NCBI GenBank assembly: GCA_963664365.1
Contig: OY761144.1
Location: 558,001 to 622,000, forward strand
Length of the DNA stretch: 64,000 nucleotides
Source of the DNA: VXRN01 sp963664365
GTDB taxonomy: Bacteria > Chloroflexota > Dehalococcoidia > Lucifugimonadales > UBA1123
Direction: 5' to 3'
In this document: piece after piece, positions 33,811-42,900 of the stretch
Position numbering within the stretch: the stretch's first letter is position 1
Layout: every line of letters starts with the position of its first letter
Position numbers and translations under genes: made by a program
The notes under the pieces: generated by a model
Database searches by the model: none
The model's input: the letters and a program-made list of their open reading frames with translations, nothing else
What the model was told of the DNA's origin: nothing

Positions 33811-34011
33811 CGACTGGAAACACCTGACCGCTACTGCTAAAATCCAAGTTGCGCCCGCGCGACGCCTCAAGATCGTGCCCCCGTAGCTCAGGTGGATAGA
33901 GCGCCGGTTTCCTAAACCGTGCGCCCCGGTTCGAGTCCGGGCAGGGGTACCACACTCCACTAGTCCGACAACTACCGTGTTGAAACTCGTTACCCCTCAT
34001 AACCACAGCGC
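33811..34011. repeat. Second copy of the recO-end/tRNA-Arg segment
   Basis: About 200 bases align without gaps to 30557-30757 at a constant offset of 3,254 bases. The segment covers the last recO codons, the recO stop, the spacer, the whole tRNA and the downstream flank. Similarity is very high from about 33824 to 33969 and fades on both sides. The repeat brackets the ATPase and the aldo/keto reductase. Confidence 0.85.
33877..33952 (+). tRNA. Degenerate tRNA-Arg (CCT) copy
   Basis: This copy keeps the same anticodon and CCA but carries two changes that break stems. The anticodon stem becomes CCGGT/ACCGT, losing the outer C-G pair, and the acceptor 3' strand becomes CAGGGGT, losing one C-G pair. 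It is probably a decaying tRNA gene, although weak function cannot be excluded. Confidence 0.75.
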
Positions 34012-34025
34012 AACGGAGCAATCGC

Positions 34026-35572
34026 ATGAACGAAACAGGAGCCGCCACCGACTACCGTTCCGAGCTGTGGCGCATGGCCGACGCCCTGCGCGGCAGCATG
34101 GACGTTGCCGAGTACAAGCACGTCGTCCTCGACTCATCTTCCTCAAGTACATCTCAGACGCCTTCGAGGAGCGCCACGCCGAAGTACTCGCCGAGTGGGG
34201 CGAGGAGGCCGCCGAGGACCGGGACGAGTACATCGCCGAGATCATCTTCTGGGTGCCGCCCGAGGCGCGCTGGCAGTATCTCAAAGGCCAGACTCGCCAG
34301 CCGAACATCGGCCGATTGATCGACGACGCCATGAACGCAATCGAGCGCGACAACTCGGCGCTCAGAGGCGTGCTGCCCAAGGACTACGCCCGCCCCGCGC
34401 TCGACAAGAACCGGCTGGGGCAGGTCGTTGACCTGGTGAGCAACATCAAGGTCGGCGGCGCCGAGGCCCGCGCTACCGACGTGCTGGGCAACGTTTACGA
34501 GTACTTCCTCGAACAGTTCGCCATGGCCGAGGGCAGGAAGGGCGGCGAGTTCTACACCCCGCGCTCCGTCGTCCGCCTGCTTGTGGAGATGATCGAGCCA
34601 TACCAGGGTCGGGTGTATGACCCCTGCTGCGGCTCATCCGGCATGTTCGTCCAGTCGGTCGATTTCATCCTCGCCCACGCCAGCGGCAACGGCAACGGAG
34701 GCAGGGCCAAGGAAAAGATCTCCATATACGGCCAGGAGTCCAACTACACCACCTGGCGAATGGCGAGGATGAATCTTGCGATCCGGGGCATCGAGGGCCG
34801 CATCGAGCACGGCGACAGCTTCCACAACGACCGTCACCCGGACCTCCGCGCCGACTACATCCTCGCCAATCCGCCCTTCAACGTCTCCGACTGGGGCGGC
34901 GGGCGGCTGCGCGACGATAGGCGATGGGAATACGGCGTCCCGCCGCCGGGCAACGCCAACTTCGCGTGGGTTCAGCACTTCCTGTACCACCTCGCGCCGC
35001 GCGGAATCGCGGGCTTCGTACTTGCCAACGGCTCCATGTCGTCGAACCAGTCCGGCGAGGGCGAGATTCGCAAGAACATCATCGAGGCCGGCCTCGTGGA
35101 CTGCATTATCGCCCTGCCGGGCCAGCTATTCCGCTCCACGCAGATACCCGCCTGCCTCTGGTTCCTGCGCCGGGGACGGAGCGGCGAGGAGCGGTCACGC
35201 GGGACCCTCTTCATCGACGCCCGCAAACTCGGCCACATGCTCGACCGCACGCGCCGCGACCTTTCCGCAGAAGACATCTCCCGTGTCGCCGGCGCCTACC
35301 ACGCCTGGCGAAAAGGCAAGGACGCCGGCGAGTACGAAGACGTCCCCGGCTTCTGCAAGAGCGCAACGCTCGAGGAAATCCGCAAACACGGACACATACT
35401 CACCCCCGGCCGCTACGTCGGCGCTGAGCCGCAGCCCGACGACGGCGAGCCGTTCGACCAAAAGATGACCCGCTTGGCCGCCCAGTGGCGAAAGCAGCAG
35501 GCCGAGGCGCGGAGACTGGACGTGGAGATAGAGCGGAATCTGGAGCGGCTTGGGTTTGGGAATGACTTCTGA
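34026..35572 (+). pseudogene. hsdM: Type I restriction methylase subunit HsdM, single-base frameshift
   Basis: The reading frame starts at the ATG 34026, after CGGAG, as MNETGAATDYRSELWRMADA and runs 35 codons to EYKHVVL. One G is then missing at about 34131. Restoring it gives the expected GLIFLKYISDAFEERH, and the frame continues to 35572. The rest is intact: AdoMet motif DPCCGSSGMF, catalytic motif IV NPPFNVSD and the C-terminal helical tail. HsdM is an N6-adenine methylase acting with HsdS. The defect may be real, a phase-variable state or a sequence error; the GC-rich context has no long homopolymer. Confidence 0.88.
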
Positions 35573-35651
35573 GAGATAAGAGTTCGACAATGATGACGTT
35601 TGACGTCCGACGTTGAAATCGTGGACTATCATTAGAAACGGAGAGACAAAT

Positions 35652-35723
35652 ATGTTCAGGCGAGCCGTTCATCCGGGACAGATTCTCAAGGACGAGTTGG
35701 CGGAGTTGGGGTATGCGCGGTAG
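35652..35723 (+). pseudogene. Truncated higA-type antitoxin start
   Basis: The frame encodes MFRRAVHPGQILKDELAELG then YAR and a stop. This is the N-terminus of HigA-family antitoxins (RAIHPGEILKEEL), cut before the helix-turn-helix. It sits between hsdM and the phd-vapC pair and indicates a lost toxin-antitoxin module. Confidence 0.55.
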
Positions 35724-35794
35724 TGAAGACAGAGTACGACTATGGTCATGACTATGGTATGATCGGCACAAGTCCGGTCTGGAGGAGCAGCGTC

Positions 35795-36076
35795 ATGGAT
35801 ACGAACGGCGACACAACAAGCAACACTCGGACCATGAAGGCGTCGGAGTTCAAGGCCAAGTGCCTCAAGCTCATGGACGAGGTGGCGGAAAATGGCGAGG
35901 AGATCGTCATCACCAAGAACGGCAATCCCACGGCGCGGCTGGTCCCCTACCGGGCAAAGCCCAAGGAATGGTTTGGGGCGGACAGGGGCCGAATGAAGAT
36001 CGTTGGAGACATTATCAGTCCCATCGATGTCGAGTGGGAAGCGGAGACCAATCCGGACAGGGTGTTGAACCCATGA
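35795..36076 (+). CDS. Phd/YefM-family antitoxin
   Basis: A 93-residue antitoxin. The Phd core is MKASEFKAKCLKLMDEVAEN followed by GEEIVITKNGNPTARLVPY, which is diagnostic. The C-terminal part (WFGADRGRMKIVGDIISPID) is the toxin-binding tail. The ATG at 35795 has GGAGGA upstream; longer forms begin before the likely promoter, where the direct repeat GACTATGGTCATGACTATGG may be an operator. Its stop overlaps the PIN toxin start (ATGA). The protein represses the operon and blocks the toxin. Confidence 0.9.
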   Translation: MDTNGDTTSNTRTMKASEFKAKCLKLMDEVAENGEEIVITKNGNPTARLVPYRAKPKEWFGADRGRMKIVGDIISPIDVEWEAETNPDRVLNP

Positions 36077-36471
36077 TCCTCGTGGACACCCATACCCTCA
36101 TCTGGTTGCGGACCGGCGACGCCCGGCTGGGAGCAGCCGCAAGGAGGGCGCTCGATGACGCGCTTCGTAGCGAGGATCTCGCCGTATCCGCCATGACGTT
36201 TTGGGAAGTAGCAATGCTCAAGAGCAAAAAGCGTTTGGACTTTCCAGAGGATGTCGGGCTGTGGCGTCGAGAGTTGCTTGGACAGGGGCTCGTAGAGATC
36301 CCCGTCGATGGAGAAATCGGCATCCGCGCCTACGACCTCGCGGGCTTCCACGCCGACCCCGCCGACCGAATCATCGTCGCCACGGCGCTGCAAGACCACC
36401 GCCTCGTAACGGCAGACGAGCGCATACTCGGCTGGCGCGGGAATCTCAACAGACTGGACGCGAGGGAGTAG
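36073..36471 (+). CDS. vapC: PIN-domain toxin, VapC family
   Basis: A 132-residue ribonuclease toxin. PIN acidic residues are in MILVDTHTLIWL (Asp5), TFWEVAMLK (Glu, about 44), DPADRIIVATAL (Asp, about 97) and VTADERILGW (Asp, about 115). Its length and its pairing with Phd, with an ATGA overlap, are typical. The pair lies inside the type I restriction locus between hsdM and hsdS, so it probably inserted there and may stabilise the locus. Confidence 0.92.
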   Translation: MILVDTHTLIWLRTGDARLGAAARRALDDALRSEDLAVSAMTFWEVAMLKSKKRLDFPEDVGLWRRELLGQGLVEIPVDGEIGIRAYDLAGFHADPADRIIVATALQDHRLVTADERILGWRGNLNRLDARE

Positions 36472-36543
36472 GCCTTGATGCGTAACGAGAGACCAGTCGT
36501 CTTGGGCAGGGACAGATTGGCAGTATAGATGACCATCTCGCAA

Positions 36544-36694
36544 CGCCGAGAACATCTTCTGGGCGCCGCCCGAGGCGCGCTGGCAGTATCTCAAAGGCCA
36601 GACTCGCCAGCCGAACATCGGGCGATTGATCGACGACGCCATGAACGCAATCGAGCGCGACAACTCGGCGCTCAGAGGCGTATTGCCCAAGGAC
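36544..36694 (+). pseudogene. 151-bp internal fragment of hsdM
   Basis: These bases align without gaps to 34234-34384 of hsdM with only about five mismatches. Neither end coincides with a gene boundary. The gap between vapC and hsdS (36472-36767) contains this fragment and no gene. It could have come from loss of a second hsdM copy or from a partial duplication. Confidence 0.85.
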
Positions 36695-36767
36695 ATCCTG
36701 CTCCAAGAATCGGGCGTCGCTCTGGCTGAGAATAACGACTGAGGTACGCATCTACGGAGGTAAGCTC

Positions 36768-38114
36768 GTGACTGTGGCGGGTGTCGAGTTGAGCGAAGTG
36801 GTGACAGAACGAACCAACAGGAATGAGTGGCGTGAGGCGCCACTTGGTGATTGCGCCGCGTTGATTCGCGATTCGGTGTCACCCTCTATCATGGGTGATG
36901 CACTTTATATCGGCCTAGAGCACATTGGAGAAGGCACTCTATCCCTTGTGGGACAGGGCGTTGCTACGGATGTTACTAGTACCAAGACCCTGTTCCAGCG
37001 CGGCGATATCTTGTTCGGCAAGCTGCGCCCATACTTTCGCAAGGTAGTCCGCGCATCTGCCAAAGGATTGTGTTCGACTGACATTTGGGTAGTGCGCTCG
37101 AAGAACGAAGTCAATCAGGACTACCTTTACTACTGTATGGCCTCCCAACAGTTCGTCGATTTCGTTTCGGCTGGATCAGAAGGTACAAAAATGCCACGGG
37201 CCATTTGGGAGTACGCATCTAGGTACAAGTTGTCCCTCCCACCTCTCCACGAACAGCGCGCCATCGCCCACATCCTCGGAGCACTGGACGACAAGATCGA
37301 AATCAACCGCCGGATGAACGAGACCCTGGAGGAGATGGCTCGTGCGCTGTTCAAGTCTTGGTTCGTGGACTTCGACCCCGTCCGCGCCAAGATCGACGGA
37401 CGCTGGCAACGTGGCCAGTCCCTCCCCGGCCTGCCAGCCGACCTCTACGACCTCTTCCCCGACCGTCTGGCGCCGTCGGAGTTGGGGGAGATTCCGGAGG
37501 GGTGGGAGGTGAAGGGGTTGGGGGAGGTGGTCGAAACTCTAGTCTCAGGGACACGTCCGAGAGGTGGGGCGGTAGATAGCGGCATACCCAGTATCGGTGC
37601 CGAAAATATAAATGGAATCGGACGCCATGACTTTTCCAAGGAAAAGTATGTGCCCGCAGACTACTTCGACAGGCTTAAGTCCAAGGGCGCGGCGATTCAA
37701 GATGGTGATGTGCTACTCTATAAGGACGGTGCGCACGTCGGACGAAAAACTTATGTGGACTGTAGCTACCCGTATTCGGCATGTGCCGTCAATGAACATG
37801 TGTTTATTATTCGGCTACGAAATACGGATGACCAGAGATTTTTGTTCTTTTGGCTTGACCAAGACTGGATGACCCAAGAAATCGTTAGCCTGAACTCAAA
37901 TTCGGCGCAGCCGGGAATCAACCGTGTAGGAGTACGGAGCTTGCCATTCATGGAGCCATCCAATGAAGTCATGAGAGCCTTCAATCTTCGTGTAAGCCCC
38001 TTGACCGATAGGCTCTTCACGAACTGCCACGAATCCCGCACCCTCGCCATGCAACGGGATGCGCTGCTGCCGAAGCTAGTGTCGGGGGAAGTGCGGGTAG
38101 GGGACAAAACGTAA
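36768..38114 (+). CDS. hsdS: Type I restriction specificity subunit HsdS
   Basis: A 448-residue DNA-recognition subunit with two target-recognition domains. TRD1 is residues 20-165, ending in the conserved LPPLHEQRAIAHILGALDDK helix. The central spacer contains NETLEEMARALFKSWFVDFD and SELGEIPEGWEVKGLGEV. TRD2 covers about 250-410, before a second, degenerate coiled segment. Lower GC in the TRDs, especially 37560-38000, fits domain exchange. HsdS determines which bipartite site HsdM methylates and HsdR cuts. The start is a GTG at 36768 after GGAGG. The stop overlaps the DUF2806 start. Confidence 0.93.
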   Translation: MTVAGVELSEVVTERTNRNEWREAPLGDCAALIRDSVSPSIMGDALYIGLEHIGEGTLSLVGQGVATDVTSTKTLFQRGDILFGKLRPYFRKVVRASAKGLCSTDIWVVRSKNEVNQDYLYYCMASQQFVDFVSAGSEGTKMPRAIWEYASRYKLSLPPLHEQRAIAHILGALDDKIEINRRMNETLEEMARALFKSWFVDFDPVRAKIDGRWQRGQSLPGLPADLYDLFPDRLAPSELGEIPEGWEVKGLGEVVETLVSGTRPRGGAVDSGIPSIGAENINGIGRHDFSKEKYVPADYFDRLKSKGAAIQDGDVLLYKDGAHVGRKTYVDCSYPYSACAVNEHVFIIRLRNTDDQRFLFFWLDQDWMTQEIVSLNSNSAQPGINRVGVRSLPFMEPSNEVMRAFNLRVSPLTDRLFTNCHESRTLAMQRDALLPKLVSGEVRVGDKT

Positions 38115-39142
38115 TGGACATCAACGTAAGTGTGCGGGCAATCGAAAAACTTGTGGACTATACGGCGAGTGGAATAGGTAGTACAGCCAGCTTCTTCTTC
38201 TCTCGTATGGTGGCGCGACATGGTGCTGACGCAAGACTCATATCTGCTGAAGGTGAAGCAAGAGCTAGGAGGATCTTAGCTGACAGCCAAGCTAGCACTA
38301 TGGGCATCATTGCCAAAGCTCAGGCTGACGCCCGCGCAACTCTAGTTTCCCCTGAAGCTGTTGTTGAGGGCGAGATAGATTTTGGAGCCCTTGTGGATCA
38401 GCGAATTAAATTTCAGGAACAAAAACGGCAATCCAACATCGGATCGGTGGTTGTGCATGCAGCCCAAGAACTTGGAGATAGAGAAGTCCAAGATCATGAA
38501 GTTGATCACGACTGGACAGCGCGATTCTTCAGCGATGTTCAGGACGTATCCTCTGAAGAGATGCAGCAACTTTGGGCCAAGATCCTTGCAGGTGAAGTAG
38601 AAAGACCTGGAAATACATCTGTCAAGACTCTCGGAATTCTGAAGAATCTAGATAAGACCACTGCCGATTTATTTCGGCAGTTTTGCTCTATCTGTGTATC
38701 ACTAAGCCCTGACGGCATTAACTTCCATGATGCTAGAGTTCTTTTCTTGGGCGACTACTCAGAAGGTAACGAGCTCCGTGATTATGGTTTTGACTTTAGT
38801 AAACTGAATGTGCTCAGCGAACACGGGCTCATAAGCACGGAATACAATACTTGGTACGATTTTGTCACATCAACTGGTGTAATCCCATCAGAAACTCAAT
38901 CGTTGGTGTATTTCCCTTTCTGTTTTCAAGGGAAATACTGGGTGCTTGTGTCTACGGGAGATAGTGTCCGAAGAAAAGAGTTTAGGCTGTCTGGCGTTGC
39001 TTTAACAAGATCAGGACAAGAGATATCGAGGGTCATTGATCTAGTACCTGCGGGGCAATACACTCTACAGTTGGTTGAGTATTTTAAGAAGATGAATCTA
39101 GTAATGACTGAGGTTCCTAGCTGGAAACCCCGTATCGTTTAG
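38114..39142 (+). CDS. DUF2806-domain protein within the restriction operon
   Basis: A 342-residue protein of low GC compared with its neighbours. The N-terminal 90 residues form a charged helix or membrane-proximal segment (ASTMGIIAKAQADARATL). The core DVSSEEMQQLWAKILAGEVE, followed by SVKTLGILKNLDK, matches the DUF2806 family as I remember it. The C-terminal half is beta-rich. The function is unknown, but such genes are often beside defence systems. The ATG overlaps the hsdS stop by one base, so it is cotranslated with hsdS and probably works with, or travels in, the restriction locus. Confidence 0.8.
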   Translation: MDINVSVRAIEKLVDYTASGIGSTASFFFSRMVARHGADARLISAEGEARARRILADSQASTMGIIAKAQADARATLVSPEAVVEGEIDFGALVDQRIKFQEQKRQSNIGSVVVHAAQELGDREVQDHEVDHDWTARFFSDVQDVSSEEMQQLWAKILAGEVERPGNTSVKTLGILKNLDKTTADLFRQFCSICVSLSPDGINFHDARVLFLGDYSEGNELRDYGFDFSKLNVLSEHGLISTEYNTWYDFVTSTGVIPSETQSLVYFPFCFQGKYWVLVSTGDSVRRKEFRLSGVALTRSGQEISRVIDLVPAGQYTLQLVEYFKKMNLVMTEVPSWKPRIV

Positions 39143-39153
39143 GTAGCCCCCCC

Positions 39154-39246
39154 ATGACCACCATCACCGAAGCCGACGCCGATGTAGTGGCGGTTCGCGA
39201 ACCGCCCCGTGGGAGATGCATCGTTGAAGCGCCGATACGACCCTGA
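39154..39246 (+). pseudogene. Fragment resembling the hsdR 5' end, copy 3
   Basis: The frame reads MTTITEADADVVAVREPPRG and stops after 30 residues. The first eight residues equal the intact HsdR start, and the DNA also aligns with the fragment at 32423. It marks the likely original position of hsdR directly after the upstream gene, before the RAYT region intervened. Confidence 0.55.
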
Positions 39247-39739
39247 TCTCCATCACCGTAGGTCTATTCGGCTGAAGGGATACGACTACTCCCAAATCGG
39301 CGTGTACTTCATCACCATCGTCGCGCAGGGCAGGCTCTGCCTGTTCGGCGATGTGGTGGACGGCGAAATGCGGTTGAACGATGCGGGGCGGTTGGTTGTG
39401 AACGCCTGGGAGTGGCTGGCAACACGGCACTCATACGTGGAATTGGACTCGTACATCGTCATGCCCAACCACCTGCACGGTGTCATCGTCATTACGGGCG
39501 ATTCGCGAATCGCCCCTACCAAACGCAAACCCTTGGGACGACTGGTTGGCATGTTCAAGACCGTGACCACGAAGCAGATCAACCTTGATAGAGGTACGCC
39601 CGGTCAACTGCTGTGGCAGCGCAACTATTACGAGCACGTCATCCGAAATGATGAAGAATGGGACCGGGTTCGGGAGTATATAGCCAGTAATCCGATGCGA
39701 TGGGAGACTGATGTGGAGAACCCAGATGCCACCACATAG
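39209..39739 (+). CDS. REP-associated tyrosine transposase (RAYT, Y1_Tnp)
   Basis: A 176-residue single-strand transposase of the IS200/IS605-like RAYT group. The catalytic HxH is in YIVMPNHLHGVIV (about residues 87-99). The nucleophile tyrosine is in QRNYYEHVIRNDEEWDRV, followed by the family tail EYIASNPMRW. An in-frame palindrome between them encodes TGDSRIAPTK, which is not part of the fold and also occurs in another gene of this window. RAYTs are thought to mobilise REP-type palindromes. The GTG start overlaps an hsdR fragment. Confidence 0.88.
   Translation: MGDASLKRRYDPDLHHRRSIRLKGYDYSQIGVYFITIVAQGRLCLFGDVVDGEMRLNDAGRLVVNAWEWLATRHSYVELDSYIVMPNHLHGVIVITGDSRIAPTKRKPLGRLVGMFKTVTTKQINLDRGTPGQLLWQRNYYEHVIRNDEEWDRVREYIASNPMRWETDVENPDATT
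39496..39519. repeat. 24-bp palindromic repeat inside the RAYT gene, copy 2
   Basis: Identical to the copy at 16244-16267 (GGGCGATTCGCGAATCGCCC plus CTAC). It lies in the coding frame of the transposase, between the HxH motif and the tyrosine helix. It is a candidate substrate of this RAYT. Confidence 0.8.
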
Positions 39740-39938
39740 GCGCGGCTCGCGGGCGGCGTCCGGCGCTAATGGCATTCTCCAAGCTCCTCCGTTTGGCGGA
39801 AGGCAGCGAGTAGGTTGTGTATCATCTATTGAAGACAACGCGCTTTGCATATCACGTAAGCCATTTCATGATGTGCAAAAATGCTTGTGGTGAATACATG
39901 ATACACAACGAGAGTCACGGCGAAAGACGAGCGTCCCC

Positions 39939-42900
39939 ATGACCACCATCACTGAAGCGGACGTTGAATCCGCCGCGCTCGACTGGCTCTCCGGCCTCGG
40001 TTGGGAAGTGGCGCATGGGTCGGATATCGGCCCGGATAGCCCCAACTCCGAGCGCGCCGACTTCGGCCAGGTGATCTTGGAACGTCGGCTGCGCGACGCT
40101 CTCTCCGAACTCAACCCCGGCCTCCCCACCGACGCCCTGGACGACGCCTACCGCAAGCTGACCCGTCCTCAGGGCTCGACCCTCGAAACCCGCAACCGCG
40201 AGTTCCATAGAATGCTCGTGAACGGCGTGGAGATCGAGTACCGCGATCCGGAGGGAGAAGTGCGCGGCGACCAAGTACGGGTCATCGCCTTCGACAAGCC
40301 CACCGACAACGACTTCTTGGCCGTCAATCAGTTCAGCGTCACCGAAAACCGCAGTGCCCGAAGGCCGGACGTCGTCCTGTTCGTCAACGGCCTGCCCCTG
40401 GTCGTCATCGAGCTAAAGAACCCTGCCGACGAGGACGCCACCGTATGGACCGCGTACCAGCAACTTCAGACCTACAAGTCGGAACTGCCCACCCTGTTTT
40501 CCATGAACGAGGCGCTCGTGGTCTCAGATGGGAACGAGGCCCGCGTCGGCACACTGACGTCAGGCAGGGAGTGGTTCAAGCCCTGGCGCACCGTCACAGG
40601 GAAGAAGTTGACCGACCCAAGCATAACCGAGCTTCAGGCGATGCTGGAGGGCATGTTCGCGCCCGAACGTCTCCTCCCGCTCCTCCAAGATTTCATCGTG
40701 TTCGAGGACGACGGCAGCGGCGCGCTCGTCAAGAAGATGGCGGGCTATCACCAGTTCCACGCCGTCCTCGTCGCGGTGGATCAGACACTCCGCGCGGCGA
40801 GGCTGAGGCACGAGGAACGACGGCTTGGGGACGAGTTGGTCGGCAGGTTCGAGGCCGGATTGAGGCCGGGCGGAGATCCGGGCGACCGGCGCATCGGGGT
40901 CGTCTGGCACACCCAGGGATCGGGCAAGAGTTTGACGATGGCGTTCTACGCCGGGGCCATCGTCCGAGAGCCCGCGATGGAGAATCCTACCGTCGTCATC
41001 CTCACCGACCGCAACGACCTTGACGACCAGCTTTTCGGCACCTTCTCGCGCTGCTACGACCTGCTGCGCCAGCCGCCGACTCAGGCCGGCAGCCGCGCCG
41101 ACCTGCGCAGCAAGCTGTCGGTCAACGCCGGCGGCGTAGTCTTCACCACCATTCAAAAGTTCTTCCCGGAGGAGAAGGGCGATACTCACCCCACGCTGTC
41201 TGAGCGGCGCAATATCGTCGTCATCGCCGACGAGGCCCACCGCAGCCAGTACGACTTCATAGACGGCTACGCCCGCCACATGCGCGACGCGCTGCCCAAC
41301 GCCTCTTTCGTCGGCTTCACGGGGACGCCCATCGAGCTACAGGACGCCAACACGCGCGCCGTCTTCGGAGACTACATCAGCGTTTATGACATCCAACGCT
41401 CCGTCGAGGACGGGGCTACCGTGCGCATCTACTACGAGAGCCGCCTAGCCAAACTGACCCTGGACGAGGACCAGAGGCCGAGAATCGACCCTGATTTCGA
41501 GGAGGCCACCGAGGGCGAGGAGGTGGAGCGCAGGGAGAGGCTCAAGTCCAAGTGGGCGCAGTTGGAGGCGGTCGTCGGCGCCGAGAATCGGGTGAAGCAG
41601 GTCGCGGAGGACATCGTCGCCCACTTCGAGCAGCGACTGGATGCGCTGGAAGGCAAGGCGATGGTCGTCTGCATGAGCAGGCGCATTTGCATCGACCTAT
41701 ACCGAGAGTTGATACGCCTGCGCCGGGAATGGCATGACGGTGATGACGGCAAGGGTGAGATCAAGGTGGTGATGACCGGCTCGGCGTCTGATCCGCCGGA
41801 CTGGCAGCCGCACATCAGGAACAAGCCCCGTCGGGAGACGCTCGCCCAACGGTTCCGAGACCCTGACGATGAGTTGAAGGTCGTGCTGGTGCGGGATATG
41901 TGGCTGACGGGCTTTGACGCGCCGAGCCTGCACACAATGTACGTTGACAAGCCGATGCGCGGCCACGGGCTAATGCAGGCCATCGCCCGCGTGAACAGAG
42001 TGTTCAAGGACAAGCCGGGCGGCCTGGTCGTGGACTACCTCGGACTCGCGCAGGACCTCAAGCAGGCGTTGGCAACCTATACCGAGAGCGGAGGCAAAGG
42101 CCGGACTGCCTTCAATCAGGAAGAAGCCGTGACCGTCATGTTGGAAAAGCACGAGGTATGCTGCGCGCTGTTCCACGGCTTCGACTGGTCCAAGTGGACT
42201 ACTGGCGCTCCCCATGAGCGGTTGGGACTGCTGCCAGCCGCGCAAGAGCATATCTTGGCCCAGAAGGACGGCAAAGAGCGCTGCCTGAACGCGGTGCGGG
42301 AGTTGTCGCAGGCGTTCGCGCTCGCCGTGCCCCACCCGGAGACCACGCGCATCCGCGACGACGTCGGATTCTTCCAGGCGGTGAGGGCGGCGCTGTCGAA
42401 GCGGGCGGCTACCGAGGCGCGCGCCGAGGAGGAACTGGATCTTGCCGTGCGGCAGATCGTCTCCCGCTCAGTCGCGTCAGAGGGCGTGATGGACATCTTC
42501 GCCGCCGCGGGCCTGGACAAGCCGGACATCTCGGTACTCTCCGACGAGTTCTTGGCCGAGGTGCAAGGAATGCCCCACCGCAACCTGGCCGTGGAACTGC
42601 TTCAGAAACTGCTCAGAGGTGAAATATCCACCCGGCGGCGCAAGAACGTGGTGCAGGCCCGCTCCTTCGCCGAGATGCTGGAACGGTCGCTGCGCCGTTA
42701 CCAGAACCGCGCGATAGAAGCGGCGCAGGTCATCGAGGAGCTAATCGAGCTTGCCAGGGAGATGCGGGAGGCCAGCGCGCGCGGCGAACGGCTAGGACTG
42801 TCCGAGGAAGAACTGGCTTTCTACGACGCGCTGGAGACGAACGACAGCGCGGTTCAGGTACTTGGGGATGAGACGCTCCGCGCCATCGCCCAAGAACTCG

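Noticed and set aside
37480..37535. Long purine-rich tract in hsdS
   Set aside because: It encodes the conserved SELGEIPEGWEV spacer between recognition domains and is explained by protein sequence and codon choice.
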